In this document: positions 43,022 to 52,353 of the stretch, in pieces | Layout: the number at the start of each line of letters is the position of its first letter | How positions within the stretch are numbered: position 1 is the first letter of the stretch | Source: JAFMDF01 sp965222705 | Lineage (GTDB): Bacteria > Bacteroidota > Bacteroidia > Chitinophagales > Saprospiraceae | DNA length: 64,000 nucleotides | Reading direction: 5' to 3' | NCBI GenBank assembly: GCA_965222705.1 | Contig: CBDCUO010000020.1 | Span: forward strand, 65,380 to 129,379 | Translations under genes and position numbers: made by a program | The notes under the pieces: generated by a model | The model's input: the letters and a program-made list of their open reading frames with translations, nothing else | The model's database searches: none | What the model was told of the DNA's origin: nothing

Positions 43022-43900
43022 ATGCAATTAATAGACGGCAAGGCGCTAGCCGATACCATAAAAGAGGAAATCGCCGAAGAAGTGACAACCATCCAAACCG
43101 CAGGGGGCAAAATACCCCATTTAGCTGCCGTTTTGATAGGGGCGGATCCGGCAAGTCAGGTCTATGTAAAAGGAAAAGTTCGAGCTTGTGAGCGGGTGGG
43201 CTTTTATTCTACTTTAATCAAAAAGGAAGCAGACACTTCTGAAGAGGAAGTGCTAAAAATTGTCTGCGATCTGAACAAAAACCCCGATATTGACGGTTTT
43301 ATCGTCCAATTACCGCTGCCAAAGCACATCAACGAAGAAAAAATCACGCTTGCCATTGACCCTAAAAAAGATGTAGATGGCTTTCATCCGATGAATTTCG
43401 GACGCATGGCCCTGGGGCTGCCTTGTTATTTGCCTGCTACACCCTTTGGCATCGTACAAATGTTGGATCGCTATGGGATTGAAACCTCCGGAAAACACTG
43501 TGTAGTCGTTGGCAGAAGTAATATTGTTGGCACGCCTATAAGTATTTTGCTCTCCCGAAAAGCGAAGGTGGGCAATTGTACAGTCACGCTGACCCATAGC
43601 CGCACCAAAGACCTTAAAGCGGAAACCCTACGAGCGGACATCATTATTGCTGCGATCGGCCGCCCCGATTATGTAACCGCCGACATGGTCAAAGAAGGGG
43701 TCGTAATCATTGATGTAGGCATTAATCGAGTGGAAGATGCGACCAGAAAAAGAGGTTACCGGCTCAAAGGCGACGTTGATTTTGAAAATGTAGCACCCAA
43801 ATGCAGCTTCATCACCCCTGTTCCTGGCGGTGTTGGGCCGATGACCATTACCTCCTTGTTGATGAATACTTTGAAATCAGCAAAAGGAGAAATTTACTAA
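43022..43900 (+). CDS. folD: Bifunctional methylenetetrahydrofolate dehydrogenase/cyclohydrolase
   Basis: A 292-residue cytosolic enzyme of one-carbon metabolism that converts 5,10-methylene-THF to 10-formyl-THF. The catalytic 'VYVKGKVRACERVGF' (Tyr/Lys), the 'DGFIVQLPLPKHI' and 'DVDGFHPMNFGRM' signatures, the NADP motif 'VVVGRSNIVGTPISILL' and the final 'PVPGGVGPMTI' are all present. ATG at 43022. A copy of palindromic element E (half) lies 11 bp behind its stop. Confidence 0.97.
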   Translation: MQLIDGKALADTIKEEIAEEVTTIQTAGGKIPHLAAVLIGADPASQVYVKGKVRACERVGFYSTLIKKEADTSEEEVLKIVCDLNKNPDIDGFIVQLPLPKHINEEKITLAIDPKKDVDGFHPMNFGRMALGLPCYLPATPFGIVQMLDRYGIETSGKHCVVVGRSNIVGTPISILLSRKAKVGNCTVTLTHSRTKDLKAETLRADIIIAAIGRPDYVTADMVKEGVVIIDVGINRVEDATRKRGYRLKGDVDFENVAPKCSFITPVPGGVGPMTITSLLMNTLKSAKGEIY

Positions 43901-43911
43901 AATTTTGTGCA

Positions 43912-43989
43912 AGCATCGCCTACGTTTTTCGCCTTGCCTGATGAAAAAATAACTTTCTCAAAAAGCACAATTTATTAATTCATCATGCC
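43912..43989 (-). repeat. Palindromic element E, half copy
   Basis: 78 bp beginning AAGCATCGCCTACGTTTTTC and ending ATTCATCATGCC. It is the reverse complement of 21441-21517 with a handful of differences, so the same element family occurs 22 kb away. Only the half with the ATGATG-type end is present. It lies between folD and the sortilin-like gene. Confidence 0.8.
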
Positions 43990-44062
43990 TTTGCAATAAT
44001 TCTTTCTTTTATAATCCGATTTTTCCTAATTTAGTAGCTTCTAATTGCTAACTGGATCAAAT

Positions 44063-46633
44063 ATGACGAGAAAATGGTATTTGGTGGGTTTCTTTATCAC
44101 ATTTATAATTGGGTTTTTGCTGTTATTCCAGAAGCCCCAAAAGATGACCCCACAATTGTCCTTACTAGAATATAAACACTATCCCAACGATCATTTTTTT
44201 CTACAAAAAGCCTTTCCCGATGCAGCGATTGATATGAATGCCTACAGCAAAGCCTTAAATATTGCAAAAAATACTGCCTCGGATCGAAATAATTTTAAAA
44301 ATTTTGATAGGAAATGGATCGTAGAAGGTCCTGGTAATTTAGGGGCCAGGGTCAATGCGATTGCCGTTCATCCACAAAACGAAAACATCATCTTTGCAGG
44401 TTTTTCGGGTGGAGGCGTATTTAGAACGCTGGACGGTGGAGCCAATTGGCAGCCCGTTTTTGATGAGCAATTATTTTTGGCCATTGGAGATATTGTATTT
44501 GACCCCATTGATAATAATATCATTTATGTAGGAACTGGCGATCCGAATATTTCTGGCTTCCCATTTTTGGGAGATGGCTTATATAAAAGCACCGACTTAG
44601 GAGCCAATTGGACCTATTTGGGACTGGAAAAACAGCGAATCATTTCCAAAATATTAGTTCATCCTTTTAATAACCAAATTTTGTATGCCGCCACTATGGG
44701 CTTGCCTTTTGAGCGAAATGTACACAAGGGTCTGTACAAATCTGCCGATGGCGGACAAAGCTGGCGACAAGTACTCTTTCTTGGTGGACAAACTGGTATC
44801 ATTGATGTAATCTTTGATGCCAGAGATCCTGAAATTTTGTATGCTGCCGGATGGGATCGAGTAAGAAATAATCAGGAATCCACCACTTTTGGTACCGGAG
44901 CAAAAATTTACAAAACAATCAATGGCGGGACGAGCTGGAATCAACTGTCCGGCGGCTTACCTATGGATGAGCAATCCAGAATAGGATTAGCGACTGCCTC
45001 TGATGGCATTTTGGCGGTTTATACAGATACTTTGCATCAGTTTCAGGGATTATATAAAAGTGCTAACCAAGGGCTTTCCTGGCAGGCACTTCCAGTAAAT
45101 GCAGAAACCAATGGCTTTGATCCTAATCTTTTTGGAGGCTTTGGCTGGTACTTCTCCAAAGTTAGGGTGAATCCCAATAATGATGCAGACATCTCCGTTT
45201 TGGGGGTTCGTGCTTTTAGAACCCAAAATGGTGGACAACAATGGGCATCAATGACTAAAAAAGCAGGCATTTATGTTCATCCCGATATCCACGATTTGGT
45301 TTTTACGCCCTCTGGCGACATGATTATTGCAACCGATGGTGGCCTTTACCGCTCGACTGATAACGGCATAAAATGGAAAGATATAGAAAATATTCCCGCC
45401 TCTCAAGTTTATCGGGTCGCTTATAATCCGCATAAACCTGAAAATTACTATGCTGGAATGCAGGATAATGGCACCGCAAGCGGCAACGTTCATCAGCGAG
45501 ATAATTGGAAAAAAATATACGGTGGCGATGGCTTTCAGATGGTTTTTCACCCGACCGAGCCTCAAGTTTTTTATACAGAATATCAGCGCGGAGGCATTCT
45601 TGTCACCCTTGACGGAGGAGCCAATTGGGAAAATGGTCGAGAAGGCATTGACCTCAATGATCGCCGAAACTGGAATATGCCTTATTTTATAAGTCCTCAC
45701 AATCAAGACGTGCTTTATACCGGTACGCATCGAGTCTATAAAAGCGAGGTTGGGGCCATCCCATTTTGGGAACCGATTAGTGAAGACTTAACCAATGGAG
45801 AAGGAGCGGGCAATTTGCGTCAGACAATTTCTGCTATTTGTCAATCTCCTGTCAACCCTGCCCTACTCTATGTAGGGACGACCGATGCCAATGTTTGGCG
45901 ATCTAATACAGAAGGTACTAGTTGGGAAAAGCTTAGTGGGTTGCCTCAACGATATGTAACAGAAATCGTAGCTTCTCCCGATATTTCGGAAAATGTATAT
46001 GTGACCTTTTCCGGCTATAAAGATAATGATAACACGGCACATATTTTTAAATCAACAAATCGCGGCATCACTTGGACATCTATTGCCAATGATTTACCAC
46101 CTTTGGCCATTAATGCCTTAAAAATTATGGAAGGCACTAATGATCAGGTAATTTTTTTAGCTACGGACGGCGGCGTATATGGCACATTGGATGGAGGCAG
46201 TCATTGGGAGCGGCTCGGAGCAAATATGCCCATAGTAGCCGTATATGATTTAGAATGGAATTTAGGGCAAAATACATTAGTAGCGGGTACTTTCGCTCGT
46301 TCGGTATTGTCTTATTCGCTAGAAGGAATTGTTGAGCCCCCCGAAAACACGCTGTCTTCTGTTAATTTTCAAAAAGAAGAACAGCAAGGACTAATCATTT
46401 ATCCCAATCCGGTAGTTCATAACCTAAATTTGCAATTTGTAAACGAAAAACCCAACCATGCTGTCACCATTTCTATTTTCGATATAAATGGTCAATTAAT
46501 GCAAACCGCAAAGCGAACCACAGGAAAAGAAGTAACTTGGGAGGTCAACCTAAACAACCTGCCCTCAGGCATTTATTTATTAAGAATACAAGGAACTAAT
46601 TTTGGTTTTAACGGGCAGTTTGTTAAAATATAA
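44063..46633 (+). CDS. Sortilin/BNR-repeat secreted protein with T9SS domain
   Basis: A protein of 856 residues when started at the ATG at 44063 (MTRKWYLVGFFITFIIGFLL, signal or anchor helix); a TTG 18 bp upstream is less likely. Repeated BNR/Asp-box blades of a VPS10/sortilin-like propeller are evident ('VFRTLDGGANWQPVF', 'LYKSTDLGANWTYLG', 'LYKSADGGQSWRQV', 'IYKTINGGTSWNQL', 'VYGTLDGGSHWERLG'). A C-terminal T9SS type A domain begins 'IIYPNPVVHNLNLQF' and ends 'GIYLLRIQGTNFGFNGQF'. It is probably surface-exposed; such propellers are often called exo-sialidase-like but no catalytic set is obvious. Confidence 0.88.
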   Translation: MTRKWYLVGFFITFIIGFLLLFQKPQKMTPQLSLLEYKHYPNDHFFLQKAFPDAAIDMNAYSKALNIAKNTASDRNNFKNFDRKWIVEGPGNLGARVNAIAVHPQNENIIFAGFSGGGVFRTLDGGANWQPVFDEQLFLAIGDIVFDPIDNNIIYVGTGDPNISGFPFLGDGLYKSTDLGANWTYLGLEKQRIISKILVHPFNNQILYAATMGLPFERNVHKGLYKSADGGQSWRQVLFLGGQTGIIDVIFDARDPEILYAAGWDRVRNNQESTTFGTGAKIYKTINGGTSWNQLSGGLPMDEQSRIGLATASDGILAVYTDTLHQFQGLYKSANQGLSWQALPVNAETNGFDPNLFGGFGWYFSKVRVNPNNDADISVLGVRAFRTQNGGQQWASMTKKAGIYVHPDIHDLVFTPSGDMIIATDGGLYRSTDNGIKWKDIENIPASQVYRVAYNPHKPENYYAGMQDNGTASGNVHQRDNWKKIYGGDGFQMVFHPTEPQVFYTEYQRGGILVTLDGGANWENGREGIDLNDRRNWNMPYFISPHNQDVLYTGTHRVYKSEVGAIPFWEPISEDLTNGEGAGNLRQTISAICQSPVNPALLYVGTTDANVWRSNTEGTSWEKLSGLPQRYVTEIVASPDISENVYVTFSGYKDNDNTAHIFKSTNRGITWTSIANDLPPLAINALKIMEGTNDQVIFLATDGGVYGTLDGGSHWERLGANMPIVAVYDLEWNLGQNTLVAGTFARSVLSYSLEGIVEPPENTLSSVNFQKEEQQGLIIYPNPVVHNLNLQFVNEKPNHAVTISIFDINGQLMQTAKRTTGKEVTWEVNLNNLPSGIYLLRIQGTNFGFNGQFVKI

Positions 46634-46696
46634 TCTTATCTAAAATAAGTGCCTAGCGAGCAGAGAAGTTCCTCCTCTTCAGCGACTAAATAACGA

Positions 46697-47755
46697 CTAA
46701 AGTTCATAAAATTTTCTTACTTCTTTTAATACCCTCTTCATACCCTCTTTTAAAGGTCGAACGACTGGTATTTTTAGTTTCTTCTCCATATCCATTTGGT
46801 AATCAACTAATTCTTTATCGGACCAACCCTGTTCACTTAAAGTAATTGCCAGCACGCTGGCTCCGTATAATTTGATTAATTTTACTTCTTTTTTCAAGGA
46901 TTTTATTTTACCCCAATTCTTATTATTATCATAATATCTTCTGGAAGGTTGGTGCTGCAAAATAACCGCTTTCACAACGCCAGAAATCAAAAACTCCGAG
47001 CCACAAGGGCCAGACGGATTGCGCAGAGAGGACTGCCCTTCTATTAAAATCAAATCAGGATTTTCCTGTTGGTCGCAATTCACAATGGCCCGTTCTATTT
47101 CCCCGCTAATAAAATCATTTAAGGTAGCATCAAAGATAAAGCCATGCTTATATCCCTGCATCCAGCCCGTTTGTCCGGTGTAAATCATTTCCGCTTTGAT
47201 GCCCTTCCTTCGACAAGTCTCCATTAAAAAACGACAAGTGGTTCGTTTACCAACGGCGCAGTCCATTCCCAAAACGGCAATTCTCGGTGCTTTTACTCGA
47301 TGAATATCGCCCACCCAAAAGCGCAGTTCATGAAATCTTCTGGGTTTGCGAACATCTATTAATTCGACCCCATTTTTTTTTGCTCTTTTCAGAAATTCAG
47401 CGTCTTCACTAAGCAAAGTATGGAGCCCACAGACAATAGAAATGCCTTCCTCCATTGCCGCATACAGTTCTGCTCTAAAAGAATCCGGCAGTAAACCGCC
47501 TTCTAAAGCCACCCCGACCACATAGTACTTCGGCTTAGATTTTCCCGCTGCCAAATAATCTCTCACGGAAGCAAAAACTGGAACATTTCTCGGTCGGCCA
47601 TCTACAATTTCCCCAGCATCTTTTCCTACATATTTATAATCAATAACTGCCTGAATGTCAAACCGTTCCGTTCCACGCAATAATCCATGGCAGGTCTTGG
47701 CATTCAGGGTGTCCAACATCCCATTCGTCAAGACAATAGCAGTACTTTTCTGCAT
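46697..47755 (-). CDS. DUF1611 family protein (DgcN-like)
   Basis: A 352-residue protein of the DUF1611 family. The N-terminal Rossmann-like domain ('KYYVVGVALEGGLLPDSF') is followed by a P-loop NTPase-like domain with 'AVLGMDCAVGKRTTCRFL' (residues about 160-178) and 'LILIEGQSSLRNPSGPCG'. From the literature as I recall it, some members (DgcN) act as D-glutamate N-acetyltransferases beside a dipeptide-epimerase-type enzyme; no such neighbour is in the window, so that role is only possible. ATG at 47755. Confidence 0.85.
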   Translation of the reverse strand: MQKSTAIVLTNGMLDTLNAKTCHGLLRGTERFDIQAVIDYKYVGKDAGEIVDGRPRNVPVFASVRDYLAAGKSKPKYYVVGVALEGGLLPDSFRAELYAAMEEGISIVCGLHTLLSEDAEFLKRAKKNGVELIDVRKPRRFHELRFWVGDIHRVKAPRIAVLGMDCAVGKRTTCRFLMETCRRKGIKAEMIYTGQTGWMQGYKHGFIFDATLNDFISGEIERAIVNCDQQENPDLILIEGQSSLRNPSGPCGSEFLISGVVKAVILQHQPSRRYYDNNKNWGKIKSLKKEVKLIKLYGASVLAITLSEQGWSDKELVDYQMDMEKKLKIPVVRPLKEGMKRVLKEVRKFYEL

Positions 47756-47855
47756 AAATCAGCATTTTATTTATAAGGCAAATTGGGGCTTTTATTTAAA
47801 AAATAATAGGGTTAAGTAAAAAAGATTGTAATTTTATAAAATCAACAAAAACAAA

Positions 47856-48725
47856 ATAAAGACTCAAAATACTTCAACAATCAAAAACCAACAAATAGAC
47901 GTTCAATTAAAAGATCAGGCTTCTGTCAAAATTACTATTTTTAAGGAAGGAGTTTCCAAAAACACCTCTATCATTATTATTTATCCGGCAATGGGTGTCA
48001 AGGCGAAATTTTATCATCCACTTGCAGAAAATCTGGCAAAAGCAAAGGTCATGGCTATAACCGCCGATTTAAGAGGAATTGGCTTATCCTCCATCCGCCC
48101 TTCTGCCCAAACCGATTTTGGATACTTAGAACTGATAGAGGACCTTAAAATCATCACCGATGCGGTCAAATCTAGCTTCCCCAATCGCCCCGTTTACTTT
48201 TTAGGACATAGCTTAGGAGGGCAAGCTGCGAGTTTAGCAATGGCAAAATACCCCAACCTCGCAAAAGGGCTAATTTTGGCAGCCGCCAATTCCGTTTTTT
48301 ATAAAGGCTGGTCAGGGCGGCAAAGGTATTTGACCTTAATGGCTGTTAGTTTATTTCCGTTGATTAGCAAAGTTGTAGGTTACTTTCCTGGTCATAAAAT
48401 TGGCTTCGGCGGAAAAGGGGCGAAAACAGTTATGATTGATTGGGGTTATGTAGGTAAAAATGGAAAGTATAAGCTACAAGGAGATGCTTTTGACTACGAA
48501 GCTGCTTTAAAAAAAATGACGACCCCCATATTGGCAATCTATATGGAAGGAGATTGGATGTCCCCTAAAAAAGCCATGGCCTATTTGTATGAAAAATTCA
48601 ATACTGCCGCACCAGTTAGCCATTTTACTTTGACGACCGAATCAGTTGGTAAAAAGTTAAATCATTTCAATTGGGTAAAAAATTCAGATAGCCTTGTGGA
48701 AGAGATTATCAACTGGTTGAAATAG
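47856..48725 (+). CDS. Alpha/beta hydrolase without a standard start codon
   Basis: An alpha/beta hydrolase with the nucleophile elbow 'FLGHSLGGQAA', the 'ADLRGIGLSS' strand-turn, and a late His ('KLNHFNWV'). The first ATG (47991) falls inside the fold, after 'TSIIIIYPA'; the preceding 45 codons read as the expected first beta strands (QLKDQASVKITIFKEG). Upstream to the in-frame TAA at 47829 there is no ATG, GTG or TTG, only ATA (47856) or ATC (47841). The start given is therefore a guess. Substrate unknown; no lipase-type signal. Confidence 0.78.
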   Translation: MKTQNTSTIKNQQIDVQLKDQASVKITIFKEGVSKNTSIIIIYPAMGVKAKFYHPLAENLAKAKVMAITADLRGIGLSSIRPSAQTDFGYLELIEDLKIITDAVKSSFPNRPVYFLGHSLGGQAASLAMAKYPNLAKGLILAAANSVFYKGWSGRQRYLTLMAVSLFPLISKVVGYFPGHKIGFGGKGAKTVMIDWGYVGKNGKYKLQGDAFDYEAALKKMTTPILAIYMEGDWMSPKKAMAYLYEKFNTAAPVSHFTLTTESVGKKLNHFNWVKNSDSLVEEIINWLK

Positions 48726-48729
48726 CCCC

Positions 48730-49533
48730 TCACTTTTGCCCCAATTCAACTGCCCGATTTAGTGCCGCCTTTGCGCCTTCTATAATATCTTCATGCACTT
48801 TATTTTTTTTGTAGGATTTAATAGCAGCTTCTGTAGTGCCGCCTTTTGAGGACACTCTTTCGATCCATTCTGTACAAGACAGATCAGATTTATTATACAA
48901 GTCCACCGCCCCTTTAAAAGTTTGACTTACAAGCAACTCTGCCTCTGAAGTTGAAAAACCCATTTCCTTAGCTGCAATCATCATCGCATCCATAAAATAA
49001 TAAACATAAGCTGGTCCGCTTCCCGAAATAGCTGTTGTCGCATCTATAAATGCTTCATCATCAACATAGACGGTTTTTCCTGTGGTATTGATCAAGTTTT
49101 GCACCATGACCAGTTCTATCCGCGTCACTTCATCCGTAGAAGTAAAGGTCGTCATACCCATACCAATTTGAGCAGGCAAATTAGGCATTGCTCGAATCAC
49201 TTTCTTTACCCCTAGCGACTGGCAAATGGTATCAATTGTTACCCCTGCCATAATGGAAACAAAAACCTGTTGTTCATCCACATAAGGTCGCAAGCTGGTA
49301 AAAAGAGCCGCCGCATCCTGTGGTTTTACCGCAAAAATAATCAAGTCTGCTTTTTTTAGACACTCTTCCGGTGTTCCATAGACCATTCCTATATCCTGCC
49401 TTGCCAATTCCTCGGCCTTTTTAGGTGACTTCTCCAAAATCATCATATCTTCCCTTACCGTAATATGGGAACGCAAAAAGCTTCGGGCATACGTCAAACC
49501 CATATTACCGCCACCGATGATTAATATTTTCAT
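48730..49533 (-). CDS. proC: Pyrroline-5-carboxylate reductase
   Basis: A 267-residue NAD(P)H enzyme that makes the last step of proline synthesis. The Rossmann start 'KILIIGGGNMGLTYARSF', 'IIFAVKPQDAAALFTSL', 'IRAMPNLPAQIGMGMT' and the C-terminal 'DATTAISGSGPAYVYYFMDAM'-type signature (in part: AISGSGPAYVYYFMD) are clear. The ATG at 49533 begins the Rossmann fold; the open frame extends 33 bp further with a less likely start. The convergent alpha/beta hydrolase gene ends 4 bp away. Confidence 0.96.
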   Translation of the reverse strand: MKILIIGGGNMGLTYARSFLRSHITVREDMMILEKSPKKAEELARQDIGMVYGTPEECLKKADLIIFAVKPQDAAALFTSLRPYVDEQQVFVSIMAGVTIDTICQSLGVKKVIRAMPNLPAQIGMGMTTFTSTDEVTRIELVMVQNLINTTGKTVYVDDEAFIDATTAISGSGPAYVYYFMDAMMIAAKEMGFSTSEAELLVSQTFKGAVDLYNKSDLSCTEWIERVSSKGGTTEAAIKSYKKNKVHEDIIEGAKAALNRAVELGQK

Positions 49534-49724
49534 GTAGAATTTGTTTAAAGGGTATTTGTAAATCATTGATTATTAATACCTCAACCCTTGTCAGTATCGC
49601 TATTCAAATAATTTTCTTATAAAATTAGTTTTGGATAAAAAATGGTTAGGAAGGCAGCACGCAAGATACTGCCCTTTTGGTTAAGTTGAAAGCCTTGTAT
49701 GGAAAACTTTATTAGTCGTTCAGG

Positions 49725-50084
49725 TTACTTCTTCCCGGCAATTGCCTCAATTTCTATCAAACAACCATAATTCAATTTTTTCACAGGGATAATAGACCTA
49801 GCAGGTTTATGTTCGCCAAAAAATTGGGCATATACTTGATTGACTGCTCCCCAATCAGCTACATCGGCAATAAAGGCAGTTGTTTTAATAACATGATTGC
49901 GGTTCAAGCCATGCTCGGAAAGGACCTGTTCTACTTTTTGCAAAGTAAGCAGGGTTTGTCCTTCAATGGTTGGAGGGACCTCTTTGGTGTTCCTATCGAG
50001 TAAGGGTAACTGACCGGCTGTAAAAACGAGATTGCCAAATTTTACACTTGGCGAATAATGGCCTGCGGCGGCTGGTTTTTGCAT
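49725..50084 (-). CDS. RidA family enamine/imine deaminase
   Basis: A 119-residue YjgF/YER057c/UK114-type protein that hydrolyses reactive enamines and imines released by PLP enzymes. Signatures are 'AAGHYSPSVKFGNLVFTAGQ' and the Arg/Glu region 'KPARSIIPVKKL' with 'CLIEIEAIA' at the end. The Arg that binds the substrate carboxylate is in 'ARSIIPV'. ATG at 50084. It lies 190 bp behind proC's start and may be independently expressed. Confidence 0.93.
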   Translation of the reverse strand: MQKPAAAGHYSPSVKFGNLVFTAGQLPLLDRNTKEVPPTIEGQTLLTLQKVEQVLSEHGLNRNHVIKTTAFIADVADWGAVNQVYAQFFGEHKPARSIIPVKKLNYGCLIEIEAIAGKK

Positions 50085-50184
50085 TTTAATATTTTATGTG
50101 GTTGAATTGCTGTTAATTTAACAAATATCACAGAGGTTGCAGTTAGCGATGTATTTACAAATTCAAAAGCGCAATTTGAGGAAT

Positions 50185-51360
50185 TCATTGATTGAAACTT
50201 TGTACGGGCTTCCCGTCTAAAGCAGCATCTACTAAATTTTCAAATTGTACCAACAATTTTTCATAACTACCAACAGTCAGGGTAGTAGTAGAATAACCAT
50301 TAAAACCCTTTTGTTGCAAAATCGCCATTTCATTATCTTCATTAATGGCATTCCAAAAAATATTAGCGTTTAAGTCCCAATATTCTTTCTCCTTTTGGGT
50401 AGTGGGCTCAGAAGGTAGTAGCATAAAGGATTTATATTCAGTTGTTTTTTCATCAATAGGGAAAAAAGATACGAACATCAAGTGGTCAGGTTCGATGAGA
50501 ATAATAGTATTTGGGAAAAAATGAATCAAGATATTAGCCCCTTTTCTAAATTGCCATCCCGATGGGGGTAGGTCTTTCATTTTTTTCATAGCTCGTTTGG
50601 GAAAAATAATGGTACTATGCAGTTTATTCTCTGTATTAATACTCATATTGTCTAAAAAATAAGGGCCAATTGTTCGAGCATGAGCAATTTTGAAATGGTA
50701 GCCTTCCAAACTACCATCTACTAATAATTTCCAATTACAGGCTAATTGTTCGCTTTTGAAGTGGTACGGAATACAATCGCCAAAATCAAAACCTTCTGTA
50801 ATCGCATAAACCTCTTGTAGCCATTGGTCAATGTCATATCTCCCTTTTAATTGGGGATTTGGTACCACAAAAACTAAGCCCATACGCGCCCAGCAATCCA
50901 GCTCGATTAGGCTGTGAGATTCTGCATTCACATTGTTAAATCCTTGAGAATGAAAAATACCTTTCAAGCATCCATGCGTATCATAAAACCAAGCATGATA
51001 GGGACAAACAATACTCCTTTTTATTTGTCCTTTCTTTTCTTCTAGCAAGCGTACGCCTCGATGCCGGCACATATTAAGAAAGGCTCGAATGTTGCCATCC
51101 TTGCCTTTGATGACCATAATAGGCAAGCCCGTTAAATCATGTAAAAAATAATCACCGGTAGCTTTTAGTTGAGCAGCAGGTCCCACAACAATGGGGTAGT
51201 TTTTGAAGATAATCTCTTTTTCCTTTTCCAACTGCTCCCTAGAAGTATATCTTTTGGCATCAATTTGATAGGTGATGCCATCTGCATCTTGCTTGTTTTT
51301 TTGTTTTTCTAAGCCTTCAAAAACAGCTTCGACGAATTGGATTTGTCGTTCTTTTATCAT
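50185..51360 (-). CDS. Rieske non-heme iron ring-hydroxylating oxygenase, alpha subunit
   Basis: A 391-residue oxygenase. Rieske [2Fe-2S] ligands Cys98, His100, Cys119 and His122 are in 'MCRHRGVRLL' and 'VCPYHAWFYD'. The mononuclear iron ligands His222 and His227 and the bridging Asp215 are in 'NWKLLVDGSLEGYHFKIAH'. The family hydroxylates or demethylates aromatic and other substrates using electrons from a separate ferredoxin and reductase, neither of which is visible here. It is 73 bp upstream-to-downstream from an enoyl-CoA hydratase in the same direction, so the pair may form a catabolic unit. Confidence 0.92.
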   Translation of the reverse strand: MIKERQIQFVEAVFEGLEKQKNKQDADGITYQIDAKRYTSREQLEKEKEIIFKNYPIVVGPAAQLKATGDYFLHDLTGLPIMVIKGKDGNIRAFLNMCRHRGVRLLEEKKGQIKRSIVCPYHAWFYDTHGCLKGIFHSQGFNNVNAESHSLIELDCWARMGLVFVVPNPQLKGRYDIDQWLQEVYAITEGFDFGDCIPYHFKSEQLACNWKLLVDGSLEGYHFKIAHARTIGPYFLDNMSINTENKLHSTIIFPKRAMKKMKDLPPSGWQFRKGANILIHFFPNTIILIEPDHLMFVSFFPIDEKTTEYKSFMLLPSEPTTQKEKEYWDLNANIFWNAINEDNEMAILQQKGFNGYSTTTLTVGSYEKLLVQFENLVDAALDGKPVQSFNQ

Positions 51361-51433
51361 GATTATTTTTTTAGAGAATAGAGGTCAGATCGCTACATTG
51401 AGAGAAAACAGACTGCTATTTTGTGTCTATCCC

Positions 51434-52276
51434 CTAACTTCTCCTAACAATCCCCGGCGTTTTTACATTCGCATCATAGCGCCTATCAGGATGTAATCGC
51501 TCATTAAATTGCTTTAAACCTTCTGTGGTTTCAGGTTCATAAATGGAGTCTAAAAACTTTTCAGCTTCAATACGAAGTCCTTCTTCTAAATTTTCTCCAA
51601 ATCCTCTAATAGTTGCTTCTTTATCTGTTCTAATCGCAGGCTGAGGAAGCGAACAAATGAATTTTGCCAATTCTATTGCCCGTGATAAAGATTGTCCTTT
51701 AGGAACAACTTCGTTGACTAAGCCGATTCTGTAGGCTTCTTGCGCATCAATTACTTTTCCTGTTATGATAAGTTCTAAAGCACGACCCATACCTACGATT
51801 CTGGGCAAACGTTGCGTGCCACCGTCCGCTAAACCAATATTCCATCTTCTACATGTCACACCAAATGAAGCGTGTTCTTCTGCAATACGCATATCTGCAT
51901 AGCAAGCCCATTCTAATCCACCTGCATAAGCTACGCCGTTAACTGCTGCAATAATGGGTTTGTAAATATCAGTCCAGCGAGAAGGTCCTAAAATTCCAGC
52001 TGATTTTCCTTCTCGGTGTAGCTGTTTTTCCTCTTCTGTCAAATCAATCAATCCACCTTTTCTTGCTGATTTTAAGTCTCCACCACTACAAAATGCTTGG
52101 TCTCCTACACCTGTAATAATAGCCACTTTCAAAGCATCATTGGTTTTAAATTCTTGCCAAGCTGCTATTAATTCTTTGTGTGTATTTGGGCCAATGCAAT
52201 TCATTACCTCTGGGCGATTAAATTTGATAATGGCAATTTCATTGTGTGGTGTAAATTCGATTTCGTTATACTGCAT
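51434..52276 (-). CDS. Enoyl-CoA hydratase/isomerase family protein
   Basis: A 280-residue crotonase-fold protein. The oxyanion-hole motifs 'FCSGGDLKSAR' and 'VNGVAYAGGLEWACYADMR' (shortened: GVAYAGGLEWACYADMR) and a 'GLADGGTQRLPRIVG' loop with the usual Glu region are present; the C-terminal helices are typical. It probably hydrates or isomerises an acyl-CoA intermediate. It lies directly ahead of the Rieske oxygenase gene (73 bp) and behind the Crp/Fnr-like gene (78 bp) in the same orientation. Confidence 0.93.
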   Translation of the reverse strand: MQYNEIEFTPHNEIAIIKFNRPEVMNCIGPNTHKELIAAWQEFKTNDALKVAIITGVGDQAFCSGGDLKSARKGGLIDLTEEEKQLHREGKSAGILGPSRWTDIYKPIIAAVNGVAYAGGLEWACYADMRIAEEHASFGVTCRRWNIGLADGGTQRLPRIVGMGRALELIITGKVIDAQEAYRIGLVNEVVPKGQSLSRAIELAKFICSLPQPAIRTDKEATIRGFGENLEEGLRIEAEKFLDSIYEPETTEGLKQFNERLHPDRRYDANVKTPGIVRRS

Positions 52277-52353
52277 TTCTAATCAAAATTTTTCGATCAA
52301 GTAATATTGAGAGCAAAAGTAGGAGACAAATTGGTAAAGTCACTTGATATAAA

